Assembly (NCBI RefSeq): GCF_001571225.1
Contig: NZ_BCTJ01000008.1
Span: 62,001 to 126,000, forward strand
Direction of reading: 5' to 3'
DNA: 64,000 nt
Source: Hydrogenophaga palleronii NBRC 102513
GTDB taxonomy: Bacteria; Pseudomonadota; Gammaproteobacteria; Burkholderiales; Burkholderiaceae_C
In this document: one piece after another, positions 25,511 through 36,579 of the stretch
Layout: each line of letters begins with the position of its first letter
How positions within the stretch are numbered: position 1 is the first letter of the stretch
Position numbers and translations under genes: made by a program
The notes under the pieces: model-generated
What the model saw: only the letters and a program-made list of their open reading frames with translations
Told to the model about the DNA's origin: nothing
The model's database searches: none

Positions 25511-26368
25511 TCAGCCCTGCGCGATGGGCAGGCCTGGCGTGTTGCACCATTCGCTCCAGCTGCCCGGGAACAGGCTGGAGCGGCCCAGTCCGGCGACTTC
25601 CATGGCCAGCAGGTTCGGCACCGCGGACACGCCGCTGCCGCAGTGGTGCACCACGCTGGCCGGATCCCGGCCGGCGAGCAGGCGCTCGAAATCGGCGCGC
25701 AGTTCGGCAGCCGGTTTGAAGCGGCCGTCGGCCGCCAGGTTGTCGGTGAAGGGGCGGTTCAGCGCGCCGGGGATGTGGCCGGCCACCGGGTCCAGCGGTT
25801 CGGTCTCGCCGCGGAAGCGGGCCGCGGCGCGTGCGTCGATCAAGGTCAGTTCGGGCCGACCGATGGCGGCGGCGATCGCGCCGGCCGTGCGGGTCTGCAC
25901 CAGCGGGTCTTTGAGTTCAAAGCGGGTGGCGTGGGGCGTGGCGGCAGGACCGCTCTCGACGGCGCCACCGGCGGCTTTCCAGGCGGCCAGCCCGCCGTCG
26001 AGCACTGCTACCGCGTCATGGCCGCACCACTTGAGCATCCACCACAGGCGCCCGCTGGTGGCGATGGCGGCGCGGTCGAGCACCACCACCTGCATGCCGT
26101 TGGCCACGCCGAGGGCGCCGAGCCGGGCGGCAAAGGTTTCGCGCGAGGGCAGCGGGTGGCGTCCGCCGCTGGCGCGGTCGGCGCCGGTCTTGTTGCTCAG
26201 GTGTTCGTCCAGGTCCACGTGGACCGAGCCCGGCAGGTGTTCGGCCTCGAACTGGGCGCGGCCAGCGGCCGGCTTCATCAGGTCAAAACTGCAGTCCATC
26301 AGGCGCAGCGGCGTGGCGCTGGCGATGAGTTGCTGCAGTTCGGTGGCGGAGATCAGGGTCGTGTGCAT
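25511..26368 (-). CDS. sseA: 3-Mercaptopyruvate sulfurtransferase (two-domain rhodanese)
   Basis: 285 residues with two rhodanese domains; the first is inactive (no Cys in the active loop) and the second carries the nucleophile Cys243 in HHCGSGVSAV. The loop sequence CGSGV is the signature of mercaptopyruvate sulfurtransferases, as against the CRKG-type loop of thiosulfate sulfurtransferases. Other motifs: LRLMDCSFDL at the N terminus and AGHIPGALNRPF in domain two. ATG 26368 was chosen; an upstream in-frame start overlaps the EamA gene. It is part of the minus-strand run Rieske oxygenase-permease-sulfurtransferase-kinase. Confidence 0.9.
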   Translation of the reverse strand: MHTTLISATELQQLIASATPLRLMDCSFDLMKPAAGRAQFEAEHLPGSVHVDLDEHLSNKTGADRASGGRHPLPSRETFAARLGALGVANGMQVVVLDRAAIATSGRLWWMLKWCGHDAVAVLDGGLAAWKAAGGAVESGPAATPHATRFELKDPLVQTRTAGAIAAAIGRPELTLIDARAAARFRGETEPLDPVAGHIPGALNRPFTDNLAADGRFKPAAELRADFERLLAGRDPASVVHHCGSGVSAVPNLLAMEVAGLGRSSLFPGSWSEWCNTPGLPIAQG

Positions 26369-26393
26369 GCGTGCATTGTGGGGCAGGCCACGC

Positions 26394-27284
26394 TCACAGC
26401 TCCTCGGGGGGCGCGTTGGGCACCGCGCGCGCACGCAGGGCGGTGGCGGTGATGCCGCTGACGGCGATCAGTGCCATGCCCAGCCAGCCAATCAGCGGCA
26501 GGCGGTCGCCGAAGAACACCATGCCGTAGATGCCGCTGAAGATGATGCCGGAGTACTGCAGGTTGGCCACCACGATGGCGGCGCCACGCGAGTAGGCGCG
26601 CGTCATGCAGAGCTGGCCGAACAGGGCGAACAGGCCGACCGGCAGCAACCACAATGCGCTCGGCCAGTGCCACGGCGAGGTGCCCACCACCAGCATGCCG
26701 GCCCCGCCGGTCACCAGTGCCGCTATCGAAAAATAAAAAACCGTGCGCGTCTCGGGTTCGCCCGCGCGCGCCAGGGCCGCCACCTGCAGGTAGGCAAAGG
26801 CGGCGAACAGGCCGCTCATCAGGCCGGCCAGTGCGCCGGAGACCTGGTCGGGTGCCAGCGTCGGGCGCAGCATCAGCGCCACGCCGGCAAAGCCGAGCAG
26901 CACCGCGATGAACAGCGGGGCCTGCTGGCGGATCGGCGTGTTGCTCCGCTGCACCAGCACCGAGCCACCCAGCAGGAAGGTGGCGATCCAGATGCTGCTC
27001 ATGTAGTTGAGCGTCATGGCCGTGGCCAGCGGGAGGATGCCGATGGCAAAGAACCAGACGGTGAGCGAGATCACGCCGACGACGTTGCGCCACAGGTGCA
27101 TCATGGGCACCCGCGTGGACATCGGGATGCCGCCGACGCGCATCATGCACAGCAGCACCAGGGAGCCGACCAGGCCGCGGTAGAACACGATCTCGAAGGT
27201 GTTGAAGTGCGCCGAGGCGAACTTCACGCACACCCCCATGGTGGAGAAAAACAGCGCGGCGAGCAGCATCCACAGGGCCTGCAT
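26394..27284 (-). CDS. EamA/DMT superfamily permease
   Basis: 296-residue inner-membrane protein with ten helices in two EamA repeats (about residues 1-135 and 150-285). Landmarks are FSTMGVCVKFASAHFNTFEIVFYRGL, read in pieces across helices I-II, and VVANLQYSGIIFSGIYGMVFFGD in the second half, which is usual for S-adenosylmethionine or metabolite exporters of this superfamily. The substrate cannot be read from the sequence. Starts 47 bases after the Rieske oxygenase stop and ends 26 bases before the sulfurtransferase start, so it is probably cotranscribed with both. Confidence 0.87.
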   Translation of the reverse strand: MQALWMLLAALFFSTMGVCVKFASAHFNTFEIVFYRGLVGSLVLLCMMRVGGIPMSTRVPMMHLWRNVVGVISLTVWFFAIGILPLATAMTLNYMSSIWIATFLLGGSVLVQRSNTPIRQQAPLFIAVLLGFAGVALMLRPTLAPDQVSGALAGLMSGLFAAFAYLQVAALARAGEPETRTVFYFSIAALVTGGAGMLVVGTSPWHWPSALWLLPVGLFALFGQLCMTRAYSRGAAIVVANLQYSGIIFSGIYGMVFFGDRLPLIGWLGMALIAVSGITATALRARAVPNAPPEEL

Positions 27285-27330
27285 GCGTCAGGCTCCCGGG
27301 AGGTGCGTGGGGATCAGCGGGCCGATGGCA

Positions 27331-28479
27331 TCAACCCGCGAGGGCACCGCTCATCTGGCGGCGGTACCACTCGTGGAAGTGCTGCATGCCATCTTCCATC
27401 GGGCTCTGGTAAGGGCCAACCTCGTTGTCGCCGCGCGCCAGCAAGGCCTTGCGGCCGGCGTCCATGCGTTCGGCGATCTCGTCGTCTTCGATGCAGGTCT
27501 CCATGTAGGCCTCGCGCTGGGCCTCGACGAAGTCGCGCTCGAAGGCCGCGATTTCTTCCGGGTAGTAGAACTCCACCATGTTGATGGTCTTGTCCACGCT
27601 CACCGGGTGCAGGGTCGACACCGTGAGCACGTGGGGGTACCACTCGATCATGATGTGCGGGTAATAGGTGAGCCAGATCGCACCGTGCTCCGGCATCTGG
27701 CCCTGGCGGTACTGCATGAGCTGTTCGTGCCAGCGCTGGTAGACCGGGCTGCCGGCCTTGCCGAGCAGGTTGCCCGGGCCCACCGTCTGCACCGAGTACT
27801 CGGGCTTGAACTCCCAGCGCAGGTCGTCGCAGGTGACGAAGCCGCCCAGGCCGGGGTGGAAGGGGGCGACGTGGTAGTCCTCCAGATAGACCTCGATGAA
27901 GGTCTTCCAGTTGTAGTTGCACTCGTGCAGCTCCACGTGGTCGAGCACCATGCCCTCGAAGTCGAGCGCGGCGCGTGGCCCCAGGTCGGCCAGGTCGGCC
28001 TGGATGTCGCGGCCGTTGTCTTCGAACAGCAGGCCGTTCCACTCGCGCAGCGGGTAGTTGTTGAGGTTCAGGCAGGGGTCCTGCTCGAAGTGCGGCGCAC
28101 CCAGCAGTTGCCCGGCCTGTGAGCCGCCCGTGCCGCTGTAGGTCCAGCGGTGCAGCGGGCAGACGATGTTGCCGCCGGCACTGCCGCTGCGCGTGTCGTT
28201 GAGGTTGCCACGGCCCTTGAGCATCATCGCCTGGCGGTGCCGGCAGACGTTGGAGACCAGCTCGATGCCGGATTCGGTGCGCACGAGTGCACGACCGCCG
28301 GCCTCTTGCGGCAGGGTGTGGTAGTCCCCGACGTTGGGAACCGAAAGCTGGTGCCCCACATAACGGGGCCCGCGCTGGAAGAGGATGTTCCTCTCGCGCT
28401 CGAAGAGCGCTTCGCTGAAGTAGCTGGAAACTGGAAGTTGGCTTGCGGCCTGCTGCAGTTGAAGACTTAAATCAGACAT
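27331..28479 (-). CDS. Rieske non-haem iron oxygenase, alpha subunit
   Basis: 382-residue ring-hydroxylating-type oxygenase alpha subunit. The Rieske [2Fe-2S] ligands are Cys79-His81 (NVCRHRQ) and Cys107-His110 (IVCPLHRW), and the mononuclear iron ligands include His203 and His208 in LEDYHVAPFHPG. The gap between the two Rieske ligand pairs is 25 residues, longer than the 15-17 usual in the family, because of an inserted GNLNDTRSGSAGGN loop. No beta subunit, ferredoxin or reductase gene is adjacent, so it probably works as a homotrimer with a reductase encoded elsewhere, as in choline- or carnitine-type monooxygenases; the substrate is unknown. A good ribosome site (AGGA) precedes ATG 28479. 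Confidence 0.9.
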   Translation of the reverse strand: MSDLSLQLQQAASQLPVSSYFSEALFERERNILFQRGPRYVGHQLSVPNVGDYHTLPQEAGGRALVRTESGIELVSNVCRHRQAMMLKGRGNLNDTRSGSAGGNIVCPLHRWTYSGTGGSQAGQLLGAPHFEQDPCLNLNNYPLREWNGLLFEDNGRDIQADLADLGPRAALDFEGMVLDHVELHECNYNWKTFIEVYLEDYHVAPFHPGLGGFVTCDDLRWEFKPEYSVQTVGPGNLLGKAGSPVYQRWHEQLMQYRQGQMPEHGAIWLTYYPHIMIEWYPHVLTVSTLHPVSVDKTINMVEFYYPEEIAAFERDFVEAQREAYMETCIEDDEIAERMDAGRKALLARGDNEVGPYQSPMEDGMQHFHEWYRRQMSGALAG

Positions 28480-28777
28480 GTGGTCCTGACCTAGAGACTC
28501 CCCCTATGAAGGGGCAGGTAAGCGCTGTGCTCGTCAGACGAATTCGCGCGGGATGGGTGGGGTGGTGCGTCCCTCCGGACAGGAACTGTCCGTAGTGAAG
28601 AAGTGAGGAAAAAAGGAAGGCGGATTGTACCCCGGGGGGCACAGCCCTGGCCGGGCATAAAATGCCCCTTTGACACGGCTCCATTGCGCAGCACGCGACC
28701 GGCTCCCGGCAGGCGTTTCACCACCAGGCAGACCGTCATCGGCGGCCTGCGCCGAATGGACCCAGAACACAGAACCC
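28480..28777. promoter_or_regulatory. Divergent promoter region with two inverted repeats
   Basis: 298 bases between the Rieske gene and xseB. Two perfect inverted repeats stand out: CGGACAG-GAA-CTGTCCG at 28576-28592, and GGGCAT-AAA-ATGCCC at 28653-28667. A consensus -35 TTGACA lies at 28670-28675 on the plus strand, but no good -10 follows at the right distance. There is also a purine-rich run at 28606-28620. One or both repeats may be regulator sites for the divergent genes. I found no known riboswitch pattern and no convincing open frame here. Confidence 0.4.
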
Positions 28778-29035
28778 ATGCCCACTCCATCTACCCCCCG
28801 AGCGAGCCGAGCGGCCACCCCGTCCAACGCCCCATCCAGCTACGAAGCTGCCCTGGAAGAACTGGAACAGCTGGTGGCCCAGCTCGATGCCGGCCAGTTG
28901 CCGCTCGACCAGTTGCTCACGCGCTACCAGCGCGGTGCCGAGTTGCTGGCGTTCTGCCGCACCCGGCTGGAAGACGTGGAGAACCAGATCAAGGTGCTCG
29001 AAGGCGGCACGCTCAAACCCTGGGACGCCGCGTGA
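28778..29035 (+). CDS. xseB: Exonuclease VII small subunit
   Basis: 85-residue XseB, which binds XseA to form the nuclease that degrades single-stranded DNA to oligonucleotides. Core motif [20 protein letters not shown] followed by [20 protein letters not shown]; both are conserved. The first 20 residues are a variable Ser/Pro/Ala-rich lead. ATG 28778 was chosen as the nearest start to the conserved core. The final TGA overlaps the GTG start of ispA, so the two are translationally coupled; xseB-ispA-dxs is a standard proteobacterial operon. Confidence 0.93.
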   Translation: MPTPSTPRASRAATPSNAPSSYEAALEELEQLVAQLDAGQLPLDQLLTRYQRGAELLAFCRTRLEDVENQIKVLEGGTLKPWDAA

Positions 29036-29937
29036 GCGCCGTGTTGTCCGACACCCAGGATTTCCGGACCTGGCGCCAGGCGCAGCAGGATACGGTCGAA
29101 CGCGCACTGGAGCGCTGGGTACCGGCCGACGCGCCGGCCGGCCTGGGCGACGCCATGCGTTATGCCGTGCTCGACGGCGGCAAGCGCCTGCGCCCGCTGC
29201 TGGTGCTGGCCACCTGCGAGGCCGTCGGTGGCCACCACGCGGCGGCGCTGCGCGCGGCCTGTGCGGTGGAGCTCATTCACGCCTACTCGCTGGTGCACGA
29301 CGACATGCCCTGCATGGACAACGACGTGCTGCGACGGGGCAAGCCCACGGTGCACGTGCAGTTCGGCGAGGCGCAGGCCCTGCTGGCCGGTGACGCACTG
29401 CAGGCGCTGGCGTTTGAACTGCTGGTGCCGGGCGACGACAGCGTGGGCGACGCGATGAGCGCGCGCCTGTGCCGCCTGCTGGCGCTGGCCGCCGGTGCCG
29501 ACGGCATGGCCGGTGGCCAGGCGGTTGATCTGGCCAGCGTGGGCATCGCGCTGAACCAGGGCGCACTCGAAGCCATGCACCGCCGCAAGACCGGCGCCCT
29601 GCTGCAGGCCAGCGTCACCATGGGTGCGGCCACCGGTGTGGTGTCCGCCGCAGCGCATGCCGCGCTGGTGCAATACGGCGCCAGCCTGGGCCTGGCGTTC
29701 CAGGTGGTGGACGACATCCTGGACGTGACGGCTGACTCCGCCACCCTGGGCAAGACCGCCGGCAAGGACGCCGCGGCCGACAAGCCCACCTTCGTTTCCC
29801 TGCTCGGCCTGGGTGAGGCCCAGGCCTATGCCGACCGCGTGCTGGCACAGGCGCACGACGCCCTGCGCCAGAGCGGCCTGGCCCACACCGACACCCTGCA
29901 CGCCCTGGCCGACTGGGTGGGACGGCGCGCGTCCTGA
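29032..29937 (+). CDS. ispA: Farnesyl diphosphate synthase
   Basis: 301-residue prenyltransferase joining isopentenyl diphosphate to dimethylallyl/geranyl diphosphate to give farnesyl diphosphate for ubiquinone and undecaprenyl phosphate. The first Asp-rich motif is DDMPCMDND (Asp90, Asp91, Asp96), the second [12 protein letters not shown], and [19 protein letters not shown] marks the N-terminal substrate region. The start is GTG 29032, which overlaps the xseB stop (GTGA). The two-residue insertion in the first motif (DDx4D) is the normal bacterial FPPS form. Confidence 0.95.
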   Translation: MSAVLSDTQDFRTWRQAQQDTVERALERWVPADAPAGLGDAMRYAVLDGGKRLRPLLVLATCEAVGGHHAAALRAACAVELIHAYSLVHDDMPCMDNDVLRRGKPTVHVQFGEAQALLAGDALQALAFELLVPGDDSVGDAMSARLCRLLALAAGADGMAGGQAVDLASVGIALNQGALEAMHRRKTGALLQASVTMGAATGVVSAAAHAALVQYGASLGLAFQVVDDILDVTADSATLGKTAGKDAAADKPTFVSLLGLGEAQAYADRVLAQAHDALRQSGLAHTDTLHALADWVGRRAS

Positions 29938-29963
29938 CCTTTCACGCGAGCCCGTTCCCCCAC

Positions 29964-31880
29964 ATGACCCAAGCGACACTGCCCATGAGCTCTCTGCTGT
30001 CATCCATCGAGTCGCCCGCCGACGTTCGCCGGCTCTCGCGCCCGCAACTGGTGCCCCTGGCCGACGAGCTGCGCAGCTTCCTGCTGCAAAGCGTGGCGCG
30101 CACCGGTGGCCACCTCAGCTCCAACCTCGGCACGGTGGAACTCACCGTGGCACTGCACTACGTGTTCAACACGCCTGAAGACCGGCTGGTCTGGGACGTG
30201 GGCCACCAGACCTACCCCCACAAGATCCTGACCGGGCGGCGCGACCGCATGGACACGCTGCGCCAGTTCGGCGGCATCAGCGGCTTCCCGCGCCGCGACG
30301 AGAGCGAGTACGACACCTTCGGCACCGCCCACTCGTCCACCAGCATCTCGGCTGCGCTCGGCATGGCGCTGGCGGCCAAGATCAAGGGCGAATCGCGCAA
30401 GTCGGTCGCCATCATCGGCGACGGCGCCATGACCGCGGGCATGGCCTTCGAGGCGCTGAACAACGCCGGTGTGGCCGATGGCCGACTGCTGGTGGTGCTC
30501 AACGACAACGACATGTCGATCTCGCCACCGGTGGGCGCGCTCAACCGTTACCTGGCGCAGTTGATGAGCGGGCAGTTCTACGCCGCCGCCAAGAATGTCG
30601 GCAAGACCGTGCTCAAGGGCGCACCGCCCCTGTTCGAGCTGGCCAAACGCTTTGAAGAGCACGCCAAGGGCATGGTGGTGCCGGCCACGCTGTTCGAGAA
30701 GTTCGGCTTCAACTACATCGGCCCCATCGACGGCCACGACCTCGACTCGCTGATCCCGACGCTGGAGAACATCCGCCAGCTGCTCGACAGCGACAGCGGC
30801 CCGCAGTTCCTGCACGTGGTCACCAAAAAGGGCCAGGGCTACAAGCTGGCCGAAGCCGACCCCGTGGCCTACCACGGCCCCGGCGTGTTCGACCCCGCGG
30901 TGGGCCTCACCAAACCCGCCAAGCCGCCGAAGACCACCTTCACCCAGGTGTTCGGCCAATGGCTGTGCGACATGGCCGAAGCCGACCCGCGCCTGGTCGG
31001 CATCACGCCGGCGATGCGCGAAGGCTCGGGCATGGTCGAGTTCGAGCGCCGCTTCCCGGCGCGTTACTTCGACGTCGGCATCGCCGAACAACATGCCGTC
31101 ACCTTCGCCGCCGGCCTGGCCTGCGAAGGCCTGAAGCCGGTGGTGGCGATCTACTCCACCTTCCTGCAGCGCGCCTACGACCAGTTGATCCACGACGTGG
31201 CGCTGCAGAACCTGCCGGTGGTGTTCGCACTCGACCGCGCCGGCCTGGTCGGTGCCGACGGCGCCACGCACGCCGGTGCCTACGACATCGCCTACCTGCG
31301 CTGCATCCCCAACATGTCGATTGCCTGCCCGGCCGACGAAGCCGAGTGCCGCCAGTTGCTGAGCACCGCGTTTGAACAGAACCACCCGGTGGCCGTGCGT
31401 TACCCGCGCGGCGCCGGTGCCGGCGTGGCCCAGCCGGCCGGCCTGCAAGGCCTGCCGTTCGGCCGTGGCGAGCTGCGCCGTCAGGGCAAACGCATCGCCA
31501 TCCTGGCGTTCGGCACCCTGCTGCAGCCGGCACTGGCCGCCGGTGAACAACTCGGCCTGAGCGTGGCCAACATGCGCTGGGCCAAACCGCTGGACCTCGA
31601 CCTGTTGCGTGAACTCGCGCAGACGCACGAGGCGCTGGTGACGGTGGAAGAGGGTTGCATCCAGGGCGGTGCCGGTGCCGCGGTGCTGGAGGCCTTGCAA
31701 GCCGAGGGCATGCAGCTGCCGGTGCTGCAGCTTGGCCTGCCGGACGTGTTCATCGAACACGGCGATCCGGCCCGCCTGCTGGCCATGGAAGGCCTGGACG
31801 CGGCGGGCATCACCCGCTCCATTTCGACGCGTTTTGCCGACCTGCTCGACGGCGCAGCCGGCCTCAAAGTGGTGGCCTGA
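29964..31880 (+). CDS. dxs: 1-Deoxy-D-xylulose-5-phosphate synthase
   Basis: 638-residue thiamin-diphosphate enzyme condensing pyruvate and glyceraldehyde 3-phosphate, the entry step of the MEP isoprenoid pathway that feeds IspA. ThDP/Mg motif [16 protein letters not shown], catalytic His region [18 protein letters not shown], and the transketolase-like C-terminal part [18 protein letters not shown] with [18 protein letters not shown] 29964 is used; ATG 29985 is an alternative that still keeps the whole enzyme. It lies 26 bases after ispA in the same operon. Confidence 0.97.
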   Translation: MTQATLPMSSLLSSIESPADVRRLSRPQLVPLADELRSFLLQSVARTGGHLSSNLGTVELTVALHYVFNTPEDRLVWDVGHQTYPHKILTGRRDRMDTLRQFGGISGFPRRDESEYDTFGTAHSSTSISAALGMALAAKIKGESRKSVAIIGDGAMTAGMAFEALNNAGVADGRLLVVLNDNDMSISPPVGALNRYLAQLMSGQFYAAAKNVGKTVLKGAPPLFELAKRFEEHAKGMVVPATLFEKFGFNYIGPIDGHDLDSLIPTLENIRQLLDSDSGPQFLHVVTKKGQGYKLAEADPVAYHGPGVFDPAVGLTKPAKPPKTTFTQVFGQWLCDMAEADPRLVGITPAMREGSGMVEFERRFPARYFDVGIAEQHAVTFAAGLACEGLKPVVAIYSTFLQRAYDQLIHDVALQNLPVVFALDRAGLVGADGATHAGAYDIAYLRCIPNMSIACPADEAECRQLLSTAFEQNHPVAVRYPRGAGAGVAQPAGLQGLPFGRGELRRQGKRIAILAFGTLLQPALAAGEQLGLSVANMRWAKPLDLDLLRELAQTHEALVTVEEGCIQGGAGAAVLEALQAEGMQLPVLQLGLPDVFIEHGDPARLLAMEGLDAAGITRSISTRFADLLDGAAGLKVVA

Positions 31881-31945
31881 TTCCGCTCCCACGTTGGTGT
31901 GCGCGACGAGGGAAAACCCCCTGAGTTGCGGCAAAAACGGCTTTC

Positions 31946-31980
31946 TACAATTGAATTCGACCGGGCCTGAACGGCCCGGT
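31946..31980 (+). promoter_or_regulatory. Probable dctP promoter -10 and leader hairpin
   Basis: TACAAT at 31946-31951 is a good -10. It is followed at 31960-31980 by a perfect 8-base-pair hairpin, ACCGGGCC-TGAAC-GGCCCGGT, without a T-run. The hairpin would form the first bases of the dctP leader and could stabilise the mRNA; it could also be a weak terminator for dxs. No -35 of good quality was found at 17 bases. Confidence 0.45.
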
Positions 31981-32041
31981 TGCTGGCGCGTGCAGCCCGC
32001 ACGGGCCGGGGCCCAATTCAATCTTTACGGAGCTGTTCACC

Positions 32042-33178
32042 ATGGATCGTCGTTCTTTGATCGCCACCACCGGTGTGGTTGGGCTGGCCGGTTTGATGGC
32101 CGCTTGCGGCAAAAAGGAAGAGGCCGCACCGGCGGCTCCCGCAGCGGCGGCCCCCGCGGCCCCCGCCGTTCAGACCGGTGAAACGATCCGCTGGCGACTG
32201 GCCTCCAGCTTCCCCAAATCGCTCGACACCATCTTCGGCACCGCCGAGGTGTTCGCCAAGAAGGTCAGCGAGATGACCGGTGGCAAGTTCCAGATCTCGG
32301 TGCACGCCGGTGGTGAGCTGATGCCCGCCTTCGGCGTGGTGGACGGTGTGCAGAGCGAAGCGGTTGAAATGGCGCACACGGCGCCGTATTACTTCTATGG
32401 CAAGGACCCGACCTTCTGCCTGGGATGCGCCGTGCCCTTCGGCATGAACGCGCGCCAGATGACGGCCTGGATGTACGAAGGCAACGGCCTCAAGCTGATG
32501 CGCGAGTTCTACGCCAAGTACAACATCGTCAACCTGCCGGGTGGCAACACCGGTGCGCAGATGGGCGGCTGGTTCCGCAAGGAAATCAAGTCGGTGGCCG
32601 ACCTCAAGGGCCTGAAGTTCCGCACCAACCCGTTTGCCGGCCGCGTGCTGGAGCCGTTCGGTGTGGTGCCGCAATCCATCCCCGGTGCCGACCTGTACCC
32701 GGCGCTGGAAAAAGGCACGCTGGACGCGCTGGAGTGGGTTGGCCCGTACGACGACCAGAAGCTCGGCTTCAACAAGGTCGCGCCGTTCTACTACTACCCC
32801 GGCTGGTGGGAAGGTGGCCCGCAGCTGGACTTCTACATCAACAGCAAGGCCTGGGACAAACTCTCGGCCGAGTACAAGGCGGTGGTGGAAGCCGCGGCCT
32901 CGAACGCGCACGTGAGCATGCTGGCCAAGTACGACGCGCGCAACCCGGCTGCGCTCAAGCAGATGGTGGGCTCCGGCACCAAGCTGCGGCCCTTCACGCA
33001 AGACGTGATGACGGCGGCCTTCAAGTCGGCGCAGGACATCTACGCCGACCTGAACAACACCAACCCCGAGTGGAAAAAGGTCTACGGCGACTATTCGAAA
33101 TTCCTGGCCGACCAGAACGCCTGGTTCCGTTTCACCGAAGGCACCTTCGACCGCTTCATGCAGCAGCAGAAACTGTGA
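32042..33178 (+). CDS. dctP: TRAP transporter substrate-binding protein (TakP-like), lipoprotein
   Basis: 378-residue periplasmic binding protein of the DctP family. The leader MDRRSLIATTGVVGLAGLMAAC ends in a lipobox (LMAAC), so the protein is anchored, and the twin Arg hints at Tat export; an Ala/Pro-rich linker follows. The core carries FRTNPFAGRVLEPFGVVPQ and DALEWVGPYDDQKLGF with PFYYYPGWWEGGP, which resemble TakP-type proteins that bind 2-oxo acids with a cation; the ligand here is a guess. Ribosome site TACGGAG precedes ATG 32042. Unusually it faces its presumed permease genes (dctQ, dctM) tail to tail instead of leading them in one operon. Confidence 0.9.
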   Translation: MDRRSLIATTGVVGLAGLMAACGKKEEAAPAAPAAAAPAAPAVQTGETIRWRLASSFPKSLDTIFGTAEVFAKKVSEMTGGKFQISVHAGGELMPAFGVVDGVQSEAVEMAHTAPYYFYGKDPTFCLGCAVPFGMNARQMTAWMYEGNGLKLMREFYAKYNIVNLPGGNTGAQMGGWFRKEIKSVADLKGLKFRTNPFAGRVLEPFGVVPQSIPGADLYPALEKGTLDALEWVGPYDDQKLGFNKVAPFYYYPGWWEGGPQLDFYINSKAWDKLSAEYKAVVEAAASNAHVSMLAKYDARNPAALKQMVGSGTKLRPFTQDVMTAAFKSAQDIYADLNNTNPEWKKVYGDYSKFLADQNAWFRFTEGTFDRFMQQQKL

Positions 33179-33206
33179 TGGCGCAGACCACCTTCGCTCA
33201 AATCAG

Positions 33207-33242
33207 AAAAACCCCGTCGGCGCCAGCCGCCGGGGTTTTTTT
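33207..33242 (+). terminator. Rho-independent terminator after dctP
   Basis: AAAACCCCG-T-CGGC, loop, GCCG-C-CGGGG and a T-run; the A-run on the other side lets it also work for the converging minus-strand operon. Confidence 0.85.
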
Positions 33243-33280
33243 CATGGCCCGGTCGTGCCCCGTGGAGGAACGCCCGTGGC

Positions 33281-33753
33281 TCAGGGCGCGGGCGGCGGCT
33301 TCGGGCGCATGCCCTGTTGCACCACCTCGCCGGCGAAGGCGCGCAGCAGCTCGGCATCGGCCGAGTGGAACCAGGCGATGCCACCCTGGCGCCGGCGCAC
33401 CAGCAGGCGCGGTGCGATGACGGATTGCAGGCCGCGCCAGTGCACCAGCTTGAAGGTGGCGACCTCGTGTGCCTGCACGCGCTTGTCCCACAACCAGGTC
33501 TGCACCAGTTCCTGACCTTGCAGCCGGGTGCGGCTGAAGACGATCCACCACGCCACCCAGGCGATCAGAACGCCGGCCAGCACCAGCATGGCCAGGCCGG
33601 TAAACGACCACTGTGCGGTGCGCAACGCGGGCCACGCCCGCAGCGCGTACACCGCCAGCGCGACCACCATCAGCACCGCCAGCACGCGCAGCAGGCGCGG
33701 GTAAGCCGCGCTTTCGCGCGTCGCGTCGGCGTTGGGGCGTTCGTTGGCCGTCG

Positions 33754-33757
<4 letters not shown>
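33281..33757 (-). CDS. Conserved membrane protein of unknown function
   Basis: 158 residues. Two membrane helices occupy about residues 22-42 and 52-75 (LRVLAVLMVVALAVYALRAW; GLAMLVLAGVLIAWVAWWIV). The C-terminal half (FSRTRLQGQELVQTWLWDKRV ... LLVRRRQGGIAWFHSAD) looks like a small beta-rich cytoplasmic PH-like domain. Its ATG overlaps the dctM stop by 4 bases (ATGA), so it belongs to the TRAP permease operon and may assist or regulate the transporter. I do not recognise it beyond that. Confidence 0.8.
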
Positions 33758-35280
<1,523 letters not shown>

Positions 35281-35328
35281 GCTGGTGTCGTCCTGGAGAG
35301 GTCGGTGGGCGCGCCGTGCTCGCTGTGT

Positions 35329-35868
35329 TTACTGCACCGGCTTCTCGTAATGGATGCTCATCTGCATGTCGCCGCGCAGGTAGGCCACGCGTTTGATGAT
35401 CTCGGCAATGCCCTGCACGAACACCGCACCGAAGCCCAGCGGCATCAGCAGCGCCGCTGGCCAGCGAATCAGGCCGCCGATGTTGCCCGAGCCTTCCTTG
35501 GTCAGGTACATGTTCCAGAACATCGGCCAGGTGAGCCAGGTCAGCAGGCCCATCACGGGCAGCAGGAACACCAGCAGGCCGAAGATGTCGACCCACACCG
35601 GCCCCTTGCCGGGCAGGCGGCCGTAGAAGATGTCCACCCGCACATGCTCATTGAGCTTGAGCACCAGCGGCGCGCCCAGCATCACCGTGGTGGCGAACAG
35701 GTACCACTGGATTTCGAGCCAGGCGTTGGAGCTGATGTCCAGGCCATAACGCACGAAGGCATTGCCGGCCGAAATCAGGGCGGCCAGCAGCACCGCCCAG
35801 GCGGCGAGCTTGGCGAGGCGCTCGGCAATCCAGTCGACCAGGCGGGCGAATTTGAGCAGAGTGGACAT
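35329..35868 (-). CDS. dctQ: TRAP transporter small permease DctQ
   Basis: 179-residue four-helix membrane protein that pairs with DctM. Conserved features: AFVRYGLDISSNAWLEIQWYLF in helices I-II, MLGAPLVLKLNEHVRVDIFYG, the RVDIFY motif being characteristic, and WPAALLMPLGFGAVFVQGIAEI at the end. ATG 35868 gives a standard-length protein; the frame is open upstream but only encodes low-complexity sequence there. It is the first gene of the minus-strand permease operon dctQ-dctM-unknown. The 248 bases to dut contain a GACAAT (36041-36046) that could serve dut, and nothing else that I can name. Confidence 0.92.
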   Translation of the reverse strand: MSTLLKFARLVDWIAERLAKLAAWAVLLAALISAGNAFVRYGLDISSNAWLEIQWYLFATTVMLGAPLVLKLNEHVRVDIFYGRLPGKGPVWVDIFGLLVFLLPVMGLLTWLTWPMFWNMYLTKEGSGNIGGLIRWPAALLMPLGFGAVFVQGIAEIIKRVAYLRGDMQMSIHYEKPVQ

Positions 35869-36116
35869 GGGGTGGGGCGGGTGGGTGCCGACGCAGGTAG
35901 GCGCTGGTCTGGTGGTGGCGTTGATCGATGGTGACGGTCGGGCCTGTGTGCAGGAAGGCAGTTTGTCCAATAAACCCAGGCCGCAAGCTAGTGACTTTCC
36001 CTTACCGCGCACGCTCGCCGGGTGCCGCCACGACAGCGGCGACAATGCCGCCTGCGCCCCTGCCGCGCAGCCGCGTGCGATCCGCCCGCGGTGCCACCGA
36101 ATCAATGGAAAACCCC

Positions 36117-36566
36117 ATGCAACTGGACGTTCGTGTTCTCGACCCGCGCATCGCGGACCAATTGCCCGCGTATGCCACCCCTGGCAGCGCCGGCCTCGAC
36201 CTGCGCGCCTGCCTCGATGCCCCGCTGGTGCTGGAAGCCAACGCCTGGCAGCTGGTGCCGACCGGCCTGGCGATCCACCTGGCCGACCCGGGTTATGCCG
36301 CGCTGATCCTGCCGCGCTCGGGCCTGGGCCACAAACACGGCATCGTGCTCGGCAACCTGGTGGGCTTGATCGACAGCGACTACCAGGGCCAGCTCATGGT
36401 GAGCGCCTGGAACCGCAGCGACGTTGCCTTCACCATCGAACCCATGGAGCGCATCGCGCAACTGGTGATCGTGCCGGTGGTGCAGGCCCGCTTCAACATC
36501 GTGAATGAATTCGCCGCCGCCAGCGAGCGCGGTGCCGGCGGCTACGGCTCCACCGGCCGCAGCTGA
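36117..36566 (+). CDS. dut: dUTP diphosphatase
   Basis: 149-residue trimeric dUTPase, hydrolysing dUTP to dUMP and pyrophosphate to keep uracil out of DNA and feed thymidylate synthesis. All five family motifs are present: [12 protein letters not shown] (I), [13 protein letters not shown] (II), [15 protein letters not shown] (III), [12 protein letters not shown] (IV) and the C-terminal [13 protein letters not shown] (V). ATG 36117 gives the size of E. coli Dut and has a GGAA 8 bases before it; ATG 36105 would add only MENP. Convergent with slyD, separated by a degenerate repeat. Confidence 0.97.
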   Translation: MQLDVRVLDPRIADQLPAYATPGSAGLDLRACLDAPLVLEANAWQLVPTGLAIHLADPGYAALILPRSGLGHKHGIVLGNLVGLIDSDYQGQLMVSAWNRSDVAFTIEPMERIAQLVIVPVVQARFNIVNEFAAASERGAGGYGSTGRS

Positions 36567-36579
36567 AACCCGGGGCGCT

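Noticed and set aside
28480..28777. Riboswitch in front of the Rieske gene
   Set aside because: Compared by eye with glycine, guanidine, TPP, SAM and cobalamin patterns; none of the conserved cores is present.
36041..36046. Leaderless dut start at the GACAAT element
   Set aside because: The element lies about 70 bases before the ATG, so it does not fit the leaderless pattern of polA, roxA, slyD, parE and DUF2782.
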